Assembly: GCA_010909165.1 (NCBI GenBank)
Contig: VJWM01000134.1
Span: 310,001-374,000, forward strand
Source of the DNA: Anthoceros angustus
Taxonomy: Eukaryota > Streptophyta > Anthocerotopsida > Anthocerotales > Anthocerotaceae
Direction: 5' to 3'
DNA length: 64,000 nucleotides
Each line of letters begins with the position of its first letter. Position 1 is the stretch's first letter. Positions 41,113 to 52,100 of this stretch are shown here, in pieces. The translations under genes were made by a program, and so were the position numbers. Under the pieces are notes generated by a model that was not told the DNA's origin, did not search any database, and saw only the letters and a program-made list of their open reading frames with translations.

Positions 41113-43638
41113 ATGATACACAATTGTTGCAGTGGAGGCAGAGTAGACTGCACCAGGAATGTTCGAGGATCTGGAAGTTCGATGCTTTCGACCTCAGATG
41201 GCAGAGGAACCGATTCTGTGAAGGGGGTTGATGCGTTGCATGTGAGTGAGGACTTTGTTCTCACTTTGGTCAGATGTGGGAGCTTAGGGGATGCGGTAAG
41301 AATTTTCAGGCGATTGTCACATCGGACCGTGGTGTCTTGGACGGCGATCATTTCGGGGCACATTAATGGTGGGAGAGGTCAGGAGGCTCTCAAAATGTAT
41401 CAGCAAATGCAAGAAGAACGAGTCCAGCCAAGCAGATATCTCCTCCTAAGCCTGCTCAGAACTTGTGGCACCTTAGCAGACTTAGAAGAGGGCAAGCGCT
41501 TACACAAAGACGTGGTGAGACATAGGTACCAGTCTGATTTGTTTGTGGGCACGAGTTTGGTCGATATGTATGCAAAATGTGGGAACATGGTAGAGGCTCA
41601 GCAGGTGTTTGATTCTTTGGTTGAGCGGGATGTAGTTTCATGGAATGCCATGATTGCAGGGTATGCCCAGCAGGGACAAGGAGAGAAAGCTTTGCAACTT
41701 TATTCCGAGATGCAAGAGCAAGGTGTGGTGCCCAACCATCGGACTTTCCCTAGCTTGCTGAAAGCATGTGCTAGCTTGGCAGCCATAGAGGATGACACGG
41801 CGATGAGCGGCCAACAGGTGAAAGGTACGTTTTTTGAAAAAGCCAAGCAGATTCATGCTGAAGTGATTCGAAGGGGTTTTGACTCGGATATTTATGTCGG
41901 CAACACTCTTGTGCACATGTACGCGAAATATGGCAACATGGCTGACGCGAGGCAGGTGTTTGACAGCTTGTCGAAGCGTGATGTAGTTTCATGGAATGCC
42001 CTGATCGCTGGATATGCTCAGCAAGAGGAGGGTGACATGACTTTGGAACTGTATTCCAAAATGACGAATGAAGGTGTAAGACCAGACAATCGGACCTTTG
42101 CGATACTGTTGAAAGCATGTGGGAGCCTAGCAGCCATGGAAGAAGAAACACTTGTTGATGGGAAGCCACTCAGAGTACAGTCTCTGATCAAAGGCAAGGG
42201 AATTCATGCTGAAGTTGTTAGATGGTGTTATCAGTCAAATGTGTTCGTCCAGAGCACGTTAGTTCACATGTATGTAAAATGCGGTGACCTTGTTGATGCA
42301 CGGTATGTGTTTGACACTTTGTCACAGCACGATTTGGTGTCCTGTAATGCTATGATTGCGGGGTATGCGCAGCAGGATGAAGCGGATATGGCCTTGGGGC
42401 TATACTGTGAAATGCTGGAGGAGGGTGTCACGCCAGACAGCTGGACTTTTGCTAGTGTGCTGAAAGCATGCGGAAGCCTTGCATCGATTGAAGAAGAAAC
42501 GTTTTTTGAAGGGCAAGTGGTAAAGTTACAGTCTCTGCGTAGGGGTAAGGAAGTCCATGCTGAAGTGGTTCGCAGGGGCAGCCAATCAAATGAAATTGTG
42601 TGCACAGCCTTGGTTGACATGTATGCAAAATGCGGTGACATGGTAAATGCACACCGTGTCTTCAACTCTCTTCTACAGCGCGATGTTGTATCATGGACTG
42701 CATTGATCAGTGGATGTGCTCAGCAAGAACAGGGTGAGAAGGCTTTGCAACTGTATGCTGATATGCAGGATGCAGGTGTCATACCTGATCAAACCATATT
42801 TCTCTGTGCCCTTAAAGCATTGAGCACTATAGGGGCCTTGAAACTTTGCAAGCAGATTCATCAAGATATCATTGAAAGTGGAGTCGAACTGAGTTCCTGT
42901 GTCGCAACCTCCCTCATCCACGCTTATGGACAATGTAGTAGCATGCTGGATGCAAGACGTGTATTTGACACTTTCCCCCATCTTGATGTGATGTCGTGGA
43001 ATGCACTGATTGCAGGTTATGCCCGACAAGGAGACTGCATTATGAGCATACAATGTTTCGAAGAGATGCAACAGGCTGGCGTACTACCCAACGAGGTCAC
43101 ATTTCTTAGTGTTCTTGCCGCATGCGGGCATGCAGGTTTCGTCGAGGAAGGCATCCATTACTTCAGCGTGATGTACAGGGATTACGGCATCACTGCAACA
43201 AACCAACACCTCACTGCGCTAGTTGACCTGTTTGGTCGTGCGGGACTTCTGAGCCAGGCTGAGAACTTGATCCTGAATCTGCCCAGACAGCCCGAGCTGT
43301 CCATGTGGCTATCTTTGCTGGGCGCCTGTCGAAAATACAATGCTGCAGATGTCGCAAGACGCGCCTTCCAGCGTGCTGTCAGCCTGGACCCTAAACATGC
43401 TTCTCCATATGTCCTAATGTCAAGTATCTATGCCCAAAGTGGAATGTGGGAGGATGCACACCAGATTGAATTACTGAGACAACAAGCAGGCGCATGGAAG
43501 AAACCTGGGCAAAGCTGGATCGAGCATGACAAGGACGTCCACATGTTTGCCGTTGACGACAGGCACAACGACCATGTTTGCGCAAGGTTGCAGAGTCTGA
43601 GTGTACAGCTAAAGGAGGGAGGATACTTACCATACTAA
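41113..43638 (+). CDS. PLS-class PPR protein, E1/E2 ending without DYW (paralogue of the one at 4938)
   Basis: Probable organellar RNA-editing specificity factor, 841 residues from the ATG at 41113, with an in-frame stop just upstream (41107). The frame holds P, L and S motifs, then P2-L2-S2, E1 and E2 with PG box KKPGQSWIEHD, and ends KEGGYLPY before any deaminase. Three L motifs carry the same kind of 16-residue extra segment (for example AIEDDTAMSGQQVKGTFF) seen in the gene at 4938. Relative to that paralogue the N-terminus is short: it begins inside an S motif (LVRCGSLGDAVRIF) and lacks the first motifs, the PDF motif and a convincing transit peptide. A TTGTTGCAG at about 41122-41130 could be an acceptor for a missed upstream exon. 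Confidence 0.88.
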   Translation: MIHNCCSGGRVDCTRNVRGSGSSMLSTSDGRGTDSVKGVDALHVSEDFVLTLVRCGSLGDAVRIFRRLSHRTVVSWTAIISGHINGGRGQEALKMYQQMQEERVQPSRYLLLSLLRTCGTLADLEEGKRLHKDVVRHRYQSDLFVGTSLVDMYAKCGNMVEAQQVFDSLVERDVVSWNAMIAGYAQQGQGEKALQLYSEMQEQGVVPNHRTFPSLLKACASLAAIEDDTAMSGQQVKGTFFEKAKQIHAEVIRRGFDSDIYVGNTLVHMYAKYGNMADARQVFDSLSKRDVVSWNALIAGYAQQEEGDMTLELYSKMTNEGVRPDNRTFAILLKACGSLAAMEEETLVDGKPLRVQSLIKGKGIHAEVVRWCYQSNVFVQSTLVHMYVKCGDLVDARYVFDTLSQHDLVSCNAMIAGYAQQDEADMALGLYCEMLEEGVTPDSWTFASVLKACGSLASIEEETFFEGQVVKLQSLRRGKEVHAEVVRRGSQSNEIVCTALVDMYAKCGDMVNAHRVFNSLLQRDVVSWTALISGCAQQEQGEKALQLYADMQDAGVIPDQTIFLCALKALSTIGALKLCKQIHQDIIESGVELSSCVATSLIHAYGQCSSMLDARRVFDTFPHLDVMSWNALIAGYARQGDCIMSIQCFEEMQQAGVLPNEVTFLSVLAACGHAGFVEEGIHYFSVMYRDYGITATNQHLTALVDLFGRAGLLSQAENLILNLPRQPELSMWLSLLGACRKYNAADVARRAFQRAVSLDPKHASPYVLMSSIYAQSGMWEDAHQIELLRQQAGAWKKPGQSWIEHDKDVHMFAVDDRHNDHVCARLQSLSVQLKEGGYLPY

Positions 43639-44733
43639 CACGTAGAGATGTAGTTGAAGTAGCACATTCTGCTACACAGATTGGATACCCGGGTTACATT
43701 CCTGCTGGAAATCACATGGAACCCCTGTCCATGTACGGATTGAAGGAAGGGCCACTGCACACGCAGGGTCTTACAACATCTGGAAGGTTGGACCTCTTCC
43801 AGCCAAATCGGGATCAACCCAGACAATGATAATCCGGGATTCTTGGGTAGTCTGGTAGAGAACTCTGAGATGCATCTCCCTATGCAATCAGGGAAAAAAA
43901 TCGGATGAAGGGAGGGAGACAGTCGTTGCCATGGCTCGGGCCGAGTCCAGCCTGGGTTAGTCCCCGGGCCACATCCAACCGCACGACCCGGCAGCCGCAC
44001 TGCGCCATGCCAACTTGGCCTCCCTGGCAATTTGGTTCCCGATGTCTCCGTCAATGGGAGCCCTCTTCTCGATCGCATGTGGCCTCCAAACTACGACCGG
44101 GACACACCTTGGTGCACATGGGTCGAAGAGGGAGGCCATACCATGGTTGAGATCGCGGTTTCATCACTTTGTTTGATTGTTTTGCTATCACACTCTACTG
44201 GTTAGTGGCTTGTTTGTAAAGGCTGACTCTGTGCGTCGAATCCTGTTCGTTTGGATCAGCCTCCTGTTTTCATTGCTTGGCAGATGGAGATCCGAACGAA
44301 ATGCGTTGGGTAGAGGTCATCCTCGATCGAGTTGTCGTATTTTTTAGAATTTTTAAATACCGATAAATCCACAGTTCGATGGCAGAAACTATTTTTCACC
44401 GAATTTACTAAAAGAATTGCACAAACCCTCTTGGAAGTTTGGGTTAACTCCCGACTTTGTTCATGCTGAGTGACAAGAGCCAATCTTTGTTCATGCTGAG
44501 TTACGAGAGCCAATCCTTGAACAACTTGAGGTTTTCTCTACGCGGGGCTCAAACTCAAACAGATATCCTACGAGGGACTTAGAAGCTTAGCAGGAATTTG
44601 AAGCATCCATGTTTCTACGTGAAAGTCTGTTCATTAGCCTGATCCTTCCCCTTCATACATCTACCCTCAGGCTCATCATCTCAGCAGTAAACAATGCGTA
44701 CACTTTCTCGATCGGTGTACATTTCAAGTCATC
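43639..44733. other. Intergenic, unassigned
   Basis: Presumed 3' region of the PPR gene, then unrecognised sequence. Only a 30-base duplication at 44455-44514 stands out. Confidence 0.4.
44455..44514. repeat. Tandem repeat, 30 bases x 2
   Basis: Copies 44455-44484 and 44485-44514 (CTTTGTTCATGCTGAGT...) differ at two positions. Confidence 0.9.
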
Positions 44734-45300
44734 TATGGCATAACAAAGTAGCCAGATGGGATGGGGCACTTTTTTTCACGCTAAACTCGTACAATATGCC
44801 ACGATACGTAGGCATGTATAAGAATATACTATCGAATCTAGTAAAGGAGTGCTACTCACCACACATGCTCATATGTGCGCTTTGGCGCCCTCACCAAGAG
44901 CGGCCAAGCACCAAAGCGGACAGACACGTTTTTTTCTTCCAAACGTATCTATGCTTCAAAACTGTTTTCAACACTGCTTTCAACACTTTCAACATGAAAA
45001 CAAAGAGGCACTTTGGTTTGAGAGACTGTGTATGGCATACCAAAGAGGACAAAGGGGATGGGGCATTTTTTTTCGCACGAAACCCGTACAATGCGTAGGC
45101 ATTTTCAAGAATATACCACTTATTCCTGTATAGCGGTGCACCCTCACAGCACATGTTGAAATGTCCGCTTTGGGGCCCTAACCAAGAACGGCCAAGCACC
45201 AAAGGGGATACACACTCTTTCTCTTCCAAACGTGTGTGTGCTTAAAAATGTTTTAATCCTTGCAACTTGAAAACAAAGAGCCAGAACACTATGTTTTCAG
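44734..45300. repeat. Diverged tandem pair of about 297-base units
   Basis: Units starting TATGGCAT at 44734 and 45031 share, in order, GATGGGGCA followed by a T-run, a CGTACAAT block, CACATGTT/CACATGCT, GGCCAAGCACCAAAG and CTTCCAAACGT. No coding sequence is supported. Confidence 0.75.
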
Positions 45301-46069
45301 AGTCTTCCACCCTACCTTCTGCGATTATGTTTTCTTCGATGCTATCCCATGATTGCCAAACCCTTACCCGGCCGCTGCGCCGACCGCCCCATGGTTGCCA
45401 AACCCTACCTCGGCCACGGCCATGGTCTTCCAAGGCATTGACGGCTGCAGCCGCCGGCACGGCCATGGTTTGCGAACCCTGCACATGCGCGCGGCCGTGT
45501 CTGCGTCTTCTCAGCTAGGGACATTGGAATCGTGTTTTTGTTGGGGAACACGTGATGCTCGAAACAGCTGCTCGAAACAGGAAGAAGCACGATCCTACTC
45601 GAAATAGGAAGAGGGGATGGCGCTGGAACATGGAAGCCTCCTTCAGAGCTTTAGAGACATGGCCTTCACAACAGCTGACATACCTCTCAATACATTTGGG
45701 TGCACTAAACATTGTCCATACAACTTCAATCCCCACATCATGCCCAGGTCCCTGAACAACACCATGATTCTAGCTCTTCCATACTACCAAGTCTGCTATA
45801 TATAGAGACCTTGCATTCCCACCAGTTTATTGCAGCTGCCCATCAGCCGATCCCAAACTATATCCTAAGGTACAACACGACTTGGGCTTCCAACATCTGC
45901 ACCAATCAGCGAGCTCGTGAATGCTGTGATCAAGAGAAGAAGAGAGTGAAACAACATATTAAGCTGCTGAGATGTTCAGGCTATAAGCGACTAAAGAAGC
46001 GCCCAGGCTGCAAGAATGGATGCTATTGACTTGCCCAGACTCGCAGGCAGCTGCTCATACAGAGAAGGC

Positions 46070-46132
46070 ACCTCCTCAGTGTCCTCTAACACCTCCTGAG
46101 TGTCCTCTAACACCTCCTCAGTGTCCTCTAAC
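46070..46132. repeat. Tandem repeat, 21 bases x 3
   Basis: Unit ACCTCCTCAGTGTCCTCTAA plus C; the middle copy has one change. Confidence 0.9.
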
Positions 46133-46727
46133 ATGAAGGCCGAGGTTTGCATAGGGCAACACCACATATTCCAGCATCAATAGCCATCAGCCACAGCAAC
46201 ATGGGAACCTTCCAGCATCTGCAGCAATTAACCACATCAGCACCAGCTCTACCCAACAACCTCACCAAGAATGTTTAGAGTCCCTGCAACGAGCCGAAGT
46301 TTACAGCAAAGGGGAGCTATTCCATTCATCAAAAAAGGATGTCCACTGTACACATTACAAAATTGCACAGCTTGCATCAAACGCTATCTCCTATTGCGAC
46401 CTTCCTACGGCGCATCCTTTGCCCCCTAACTAAATGCAAACAACTACTATTGCTCTAACTCCAAGCCCAAGGGATGAGAACCAAGCCTACTCCATGGCTT
46501 TTATGATATGGCGGAGGCTTTTCAGCGTACCCTCCATTGCCTCCACAACGATCCGCATCCCGCGCCACATTGCCCTCATGTCCCATTTGCCTGCGGCGCC
46601 GCCTCCAGAAGCCCGCGTCCGAGCATTCGGCGTTGTTGGCACCTGCCTTGGCCGCCACGCTTCCTCCTCCGACACCATGTCCGACTCCGTGTAGTCTCGC
46701 CCTACACGCTTTCTCCCTCTTGTGCTC

Positions 46728-46839
46728 GCCCTCCGCAAAGGAGGGATCATCTGTTCACTCTGCTCTTCTGACATCGCCTCCGCGCCCTCCGCGGAGGACG
46801 GATCATCTGTTCACTCTGCTCTTCTGACATCGCCTCCGC
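46728..46839. repeat. Tandem duplication, 56 bases x 2
   Basis: Copies 46728-46783 and 46784-46839 share GATCATCTGTTCACTCTGCT and flanks, with a few changes near GCAAAGGAGG versus GCGGAGGACG. Confidence 0.9.
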
Positions 46840-47059
46840 TAGATAGCGACACTTCGAGAAGCCACCCCGCTACCACCCAACCCTAAACTCGGCCGCCTTG
46901 GCTTGCTGCGAGCACTTGCCGCCCGCATAAACTGCAAGTCAGGTTGGCAAAGAAAGAATCCCTGAACCGCGCGCGCACGGAAGGAACCGCAATGCGAAAA
47001 AAAAGAGGGGTTGAGTTTGTGTGTGAGAGTGCTCGCGAAGTGGTCGCTTTGGTGCGGCC

Positions 47060-47154
47060 ACTTTTGACAACCTCAATTCGATGTGTGGTAGGAAGAAAAG
47101 TTTTGCGTGTGGAAAAAAGTGCCCCGTCCCCTCTGTCCTCTTTGGCATGCCATA
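47060..47154 (-). repeat. Inverted third copy of the 44734/45031 repeat
   Basis: Reverse complement begins TATGGCATGCCAAAGAGGAC and continues with GGGGCACTTTTTT, matching the start of the 45031 unit. It ends just short of the dehydrogenase gene. Confidence 0.7.
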
Positions 47155-47170
47155 GTCATCCGGATATCCA

Positions 47171-48481
47171 TCAAAACTGACTCGTGTGCTCCCTCACACT
47201 TTCACAATCCCCAGTGAGGCGGAAGGATGGACCGACCGGATGCGGGTGCATCACGACCTTGATGCAGCCATCCGCCTTGTCGTTGAAGATGTTGTACATT
47301 TCGGGCGCCTGGTCCAGGTCCGGCTGGTGGGTGATGACCATGGTGGGGTCCAGCTCCCCCTTCTCCACCATCCCGAGCAGCTTGTCCCAGTACTTCTGCA
47401 CGGGTGTCTGCCCCCCGCGCGCGGTCTCGCTCTTCTCCATCAAGGCCCCGATGTTGAAGTGGTTGGTGAACCCGGCATAAGCCCCGATCACAGACACCCG
47501 CCCGCCCTTCCGCACGGTGCAGATGATCTCGTTCAGCATCTCGGACGGGTCCGTCTCCAGCCCGGTCGCCACCTCCGCCTTGTGCTTCAACGTATGCATG
47601 TAGTGCATCCCTACAGCCTCGATCCCGACGTCCACCCCCCGGGGACACTCCCGCCGCACCGCATCGTACACCTTCTCCTTCTGAAAATTCACCGTCCTCA
47701 CAAACGGCAGCTTCTTCTTGGCATGATCCAGCCGGTACTCCACCTCGTCGATGAGGAACACAACCCTGGCTCCCCTCACCTTCGCGCAGTGCGCCGCCAG
47801 AATCCCCACAGGTCCGCACCCCCGGATGGCAACGCTGTCGCCCTCCCCGACCTCCCCCATCTCGTTCGCGTGCCACGCCGTGGGGAGGATGTCGGAGAGA
47901 AAGATGGCCTTCTCGTCGGGGAGTTCGCCCGGGACCTTGAGCAAGTTCACGTCCGCGATCGGCACGCGCACGAAGTCCGCCTGCCCCCCCTGCCAGCCTC
48001 CCGTCATGTGCGAGTACCCGAAGAAGCCCGCGGTGCGGTCCCCGTAGAGCGCCGCCTCGTCCTGGCTGTCGTTGGTGTTGTCGCAGCAGGAGAAGAGCTG
48101 GTGCTCGCAGAAGAAACACTCCCCGCAGGCGATGTCGAAGCAGGCCACCACCCGGTCTCCCTGCTTGAAGTTTCGGACCCCCGGCCCGACCTCCTCCACG
48201 ATCCCCATGAACTCGTGCCCCATCACATCCCCGGCTTCCATCCCCGGCATGGCTCCCACGTACAGATGCAGGTCGGAGCCGCAGATGGCCGTGCTCGTTA
48301 CTTTGAGGATGACATCCCGCGGGTCCGTCACCACCGGCCGAGGCCGATTCGAGTTCACCTTCACGCTCTTCTTGCCGTGCCACTCCACGGCTCGCATTTG
48401 CCGAGAAGTGTCCACCTTCGGCTTGATGGCCACGATCGGCTTCTCCCTCACCTCCACCCTCCCTGTGATTGCCTTCTCCAT
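47171..48481 (-). CDS. Zinc-dependent medium-chain alcohol/formaldehyde dehydrogenase-like protein
   Basis: Intronless, GC-rich gene of 436 residues from ATG at 48481; the frame extends a little further but without ATG. It belongs to the medium-chain dehydrogenase family, which oxidises alcohols or aldehyde adducts with NAD(P). Catalytic-zinc ligands lie in AICGSDLH (Cys67) and GHEF (His89, Glu90). A structural-zinc loop of four Cys is at about 119-133 (CGECFFCEHQLFSCC). The nucleotide-binding motif GCGPVG is at 221-226. It looks closest to bacterial and fungal formaldehyde-dehydrogenase-like members with a long insert after the structural zinc (DNTNDSQDEAALYGD), not to plant class III ADH. 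Substrate is therefore not assigned. The lack of introns and GC-rich codons contrast with the intron-rich neighbour, which may mean acquisition from bacteria or fungi. It is divergent to the helicase gene. Confidence 0.9.
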   Translation of the reverse strand: MEKAITGRVEVREKPIVAIKPKVDTSRQMRAVEWHGKKSVKVNSNRPRPVVTDPRDVILKVTSTAICGSDLHLYVGAMPGMEAGDVMGHEFMGIVEEVGPGVRNFKQGDRVVACFDIACGECFFCEHQLFSCCDNTNDSQDEAALYGDRTAGFFGYSHMTGGWQGGQADFVRVPIADVNLLKVPGELPDEKAIFLSDILPTAWHANEMGEVGEGDSVAIRGCGPVGILAAHCAKVRGARVVFLIDEVEYRLDHAKKKLPFVRTVNFQKEKVYDAVRRECPRGVDVGIEAVGMHYMHTLKHKAEVATGLETDPSEMLNEIICTVRKGGRVSVIGAYAGFTNHFNIGALMEKSETARGGQTPVQKYWDKLLGMVEKGELDPTMVITHQPDLDQAPEMYNIFNDKADGCIKVVMHPHPVGPSFRLTGDCESVREHTSQF

Positions 48482-49140
48482 GGCTTTTCTCGATTCACGA
48501 TTCAGCTGCACTCGCAACCCAGTGGAGATCCTGCCACAGATCTACAATGCCTGTGATTGTTCACGACCCGCTTCAGGTCCTGCGAGCGAGGGTTACACGC
48601 AGAAGAAGAGGAGAATTCACGACTGGCTACAACCAAGAGATGCTGAATTCGTCCCATGATAAATGCTTGCCACACCGGCCAGATGCCTGGAGTGGCCATG
48701 CAAAGTGGCGGCTCCAGCAGCTGCCAACTCCTTGCTACAACTGGACGTCTTGGCAGGCAGCGCATGTCACTGTTGATCGCATTACACCGAGTCACAACGA
48801 CAAGCGAGCTTGTTATTGCACGGTTTAATGTATAGACTACCTAGGTTAAAGGGTTTAAGTGGGGACCCTTTTTTCCTCCTGTGGACTTGCTCTTGTTGTG
48901 TCAGGACTCGGGGTTGCCGGGAGCCGGGAGCCGTGCAGAGTGAAAAGTAATGGGAAGTGAAAAGCGGAGGACGTTGGGTTGCGAATGAGCCTGGAGGCCG
49001 GCTGACAAATTCTACCTGCTCCCACATTCCCGGCCAATCCAGCTGCTTAATTCGTCTTGCTCCTCTGGCACTTGCTGTCGGATGCCTCTGGAGACTGGAA
49101 GTGGCTTTTCTCGAGCGCGCTCGAGCTCGGGAGCGGCAGG
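48482..49140. promoter_or_regulatory. Divergent intergenic region of the dehydrogenase and ASCC3 genes
   Basis: About 660 bases between divergent genes. Presumed promoters and leaders; no specific element is identified. Confidence 0.4.
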
Positions 49141-52100
49141 ATGGAGGTTGCAAGCGGATCCGGGGTGTTGCCGTCATTGCAGGTGGGTGTTGCGCAGCAA
49201 TCCGGGCTTGGGCTGGCCGGGGCCGGGGTGTTGCGCTGCTAATTCGGGTGTTGCTGGTGCAGAGGCCCAGATTCACCACCACCTTGAAGGCCTTCACAGG
49301 AACCGACACCCTGTTTGATATCGATCAGGAGTACCTTGCCCGGAAGGCGGTATTGCTGAAGAAGAAGCGGCAGAGGTTGGTCAATGTTAGCTTTTCGGAA
49401 TGTGGAGCGGGTTTTCCGCCCCGCTGATTAAGGGAATTTGAGCACGTTAGTATGACTGATGGTGTGCACCGTGCGTGCGCGCAGGACTGTGGTGGAAGTG
49501 GTAGGACATTCCGAACTTGCGAGGAAACTTGTTGGAGCTTGGGAGACAGGTTAGGAGCTTTGTGTCTCGTTTTTGGAAATCTTTTGTGGTTGAGTGTCGG
49601 GGTTGGGGGGCTCAGGAAGCTGTTGTGTACCAGCACCTGCAAAGGTTCGACAGGCCTATGAGGACTATCTGAAAGCTACAGCAGAGTTGATAGATGGAGA
49701 TATATCATCTCAGGAGCTCCAGCAGTCAGCCAGTATTATTTTTGATATGCTGGCTTCCGATTTCGCTGATGTTTACACTGTGCATTCGGCGAATGAGAAG
49801 AAGTTAGTGCTTCTGTCGTTGACTCTCATCTGGCAGACCCAGTCCCTCCTACTCGTTGTGTGTTGCGTCGAGGGAAGAATGCTGTAGCTCTGATTGTGAC
49901 ATTACCTTGGCAAGGTCTTTTATGCTTCTAACTGAAGGATGTAACCCTTGCAGGAAAGAACTGTTGGCGCTCTTTGGACATGTCTCCTCCGACATCTGCT
50001 TCCTCAAAACTGCTGAGCTTGCCAAGAAGCTTTGCAAGTGGAAAGCAGAGAACCCGGACAGGTTCTCAGAAATCGAGAGGGAGGGTGAGTCGAGTGCTTC
50101 TGTGCCGGAAGAGCAGCCTGAGTGGGGCGCCGAGGTATCTTTCAGAATGCCATCGGACGGGACCCAGGAGTGGAAGCAGCTCTTGGAGGAAGATGGCCTG
50201 GATGGGGGATGGCAGACGTTGTACACAGATACTGTCAGCAACTCTGATGTTGCAGGGCTGCTGACTTCTGGCGCTACTAGCAGACAAGGCAAAGAAGCAG
50301 CAAATGAGAAGGGTGCCACAGAGAAACCAGAGGGGGGCATCAGCTTGAGGTACTTCAAGCAACTGTGTGATCAAGTGGTGCAGTCACAGGGTGGAGCGCA
50401 TCTGTCTGGCGACGAGCTAGCCCTGGCCCTGGCCAGGGTATTGGACTCCGAGCGTTCAGGCGACGAGGTAGGCCTTGAATTTGTTGATTGCAACAGTGCT
50501 GAAGTGTAGTATTGCGGAAGTATGCTTTCTGAGAGAGCGATATTACACTTTATTTGCATCTTGCGTACTTGCTTCTAAAATTTTCGCGGTCTTGTTGTCA
50601 TCAGATTGCCGGTGAGCTATTTGACCTGATTGGAGATGGAGGCTTTGAGCTCATCCAAGAGCTTTTGCAGGCATGTTCCGGTCTTCAACAACATGATTCT
50701 ACTAGTAGTACCCATGGCTTTCTGGTTCTTCTCATGGTGAATGTCCTCTAAGTGAAGCCTGCTCCTGCTTGGATATTTCCAGAACCGAAAGGAGCTAACT
50801 GATCTTATGCACAAAGCACTCTCCATTTTGAAGAATGAGAAGATGGTGTCAAGTGCTGAATCCCGAATGCCCAGCTACGGCACTCAGGTAGGTTTCTTTT
50901 CCCCTGCAGTTGACTTGATTTGCAGGTTGATGGAGGACGAGCAAACTCTTTCTATACACAGTGGGATGATGAGGTCTGTCATCTGACTTTATAGGTCAGT
51001 GTCCACACAAGTTCTGACAAAATTATGGGCAAGCTTCGTCGGAAGGAAGAGAAGCGAGTTGCACGTCGTCTGCAGCATGTCAATGGAGCCTCCGACTCTG
51101 AGGGCTTAGCCAGCATTGATACCTTTTCGGCTCTCATAGAGGCTTCTGACAGGGAACCTACTCCTGGGATCGATGCTCTGATTGGCAAAGGTAATCCAGG
51201 AATCGTTAACTTTGCTGGAACAGCTCTCCCTCAAGGATCAGCGCGCAAAGTGTTCAAGGGATATGAGGAGATTAGGGTTCCAGCAATACCAACAGCTGCT
51301 CTGAATCCTGATGAAAAACTGGTACAGCACAAGCATCTCTCAAAATATGGCAGTATTTATTGCCAGATATATTTCTCTTATGTCCAGCCACCTTCTCCGC
51401 TCAGCTTTGCTTTACATCATATTCTTTGCTGGCAGGTTAATATCTCTGACCTTGATGAGTTTGCACAAGCTGCGTTCGAAGGATACAAGACACTTAATAG
51501 AACACAAAGTCGTGTCTTTCATACTGCTTACCACACGAACGAAAATATCCTGGTGAGTAGCCCTGCCTTTGCTGTAACTGTATATTTCTGGAAAGTGTAG
51601 GTAGGTGTTGTCAAGGCACCTGGTACTCTATCAGCTTGTTCCCCAAGTGGTTTCTCATTCTCGCGCTGGGTTCTTGATGACGTTCCTGAGAAACTTTTGG
51701 CTAACGGGATTAGGTCTTCAGGTTTGTGCTCCTACTGGAGCTGGGAAGACAAATATTGCCATGACTGCAATTCTACATGAGGTAGGTAAAGGGGCTCGTG
51801 TCATGCAGCTTTCTTACCTGTCTGTTTCATTGGCCTGGTCGTTTATGTTATTCCATGGATCTCGGCTGGCAGATTGGGCAGAACATCATATACGGAGTTT
51901 TGCAAAAGAACAGATTTAAGATTGTATATGTGGCCCCAATGAAGGTTCGTTGGAGAAGTTTCGTGTTTGTCTACACCTGTAGTTTATCCAAGCGTCAGCT
52001 TTCAGTGGAAGCCAGTCCTCTGCAGAGAATGTGAGGTAAACATGTGTCCATTTTATTGCAGGCACTGGCTGCAGAAGTGACATCAGCTTTCAGCAAAAGG

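Larger units (their letters stand above)
45301..47170. other. Intergenic repeats, no supported gene
   Basis: Contains small tandem repeats (46070-46132, 46728-46839) and an inverted copy of the 44734 repeat (about 47060-47154). The open frame at 46487-46774 on the minus strand has no recognised domain. Confidence 0.4.

Noticed and set aside
46487-46774. 95-codon minus frame rich in Arg/Met
   Set aside because: Overlaps a 56-base tandem duplication and has no recognised relatives.
47186-48556. Long open frames overlapping the dehydrogenase gene (456 codons on plus, 393 codons in another minus frame)
   Set aside because: They are by-products of GC-rich third positions in the real gene; translations are low in conserved features and rich in Arg/His/Pro or Gly/Arg.
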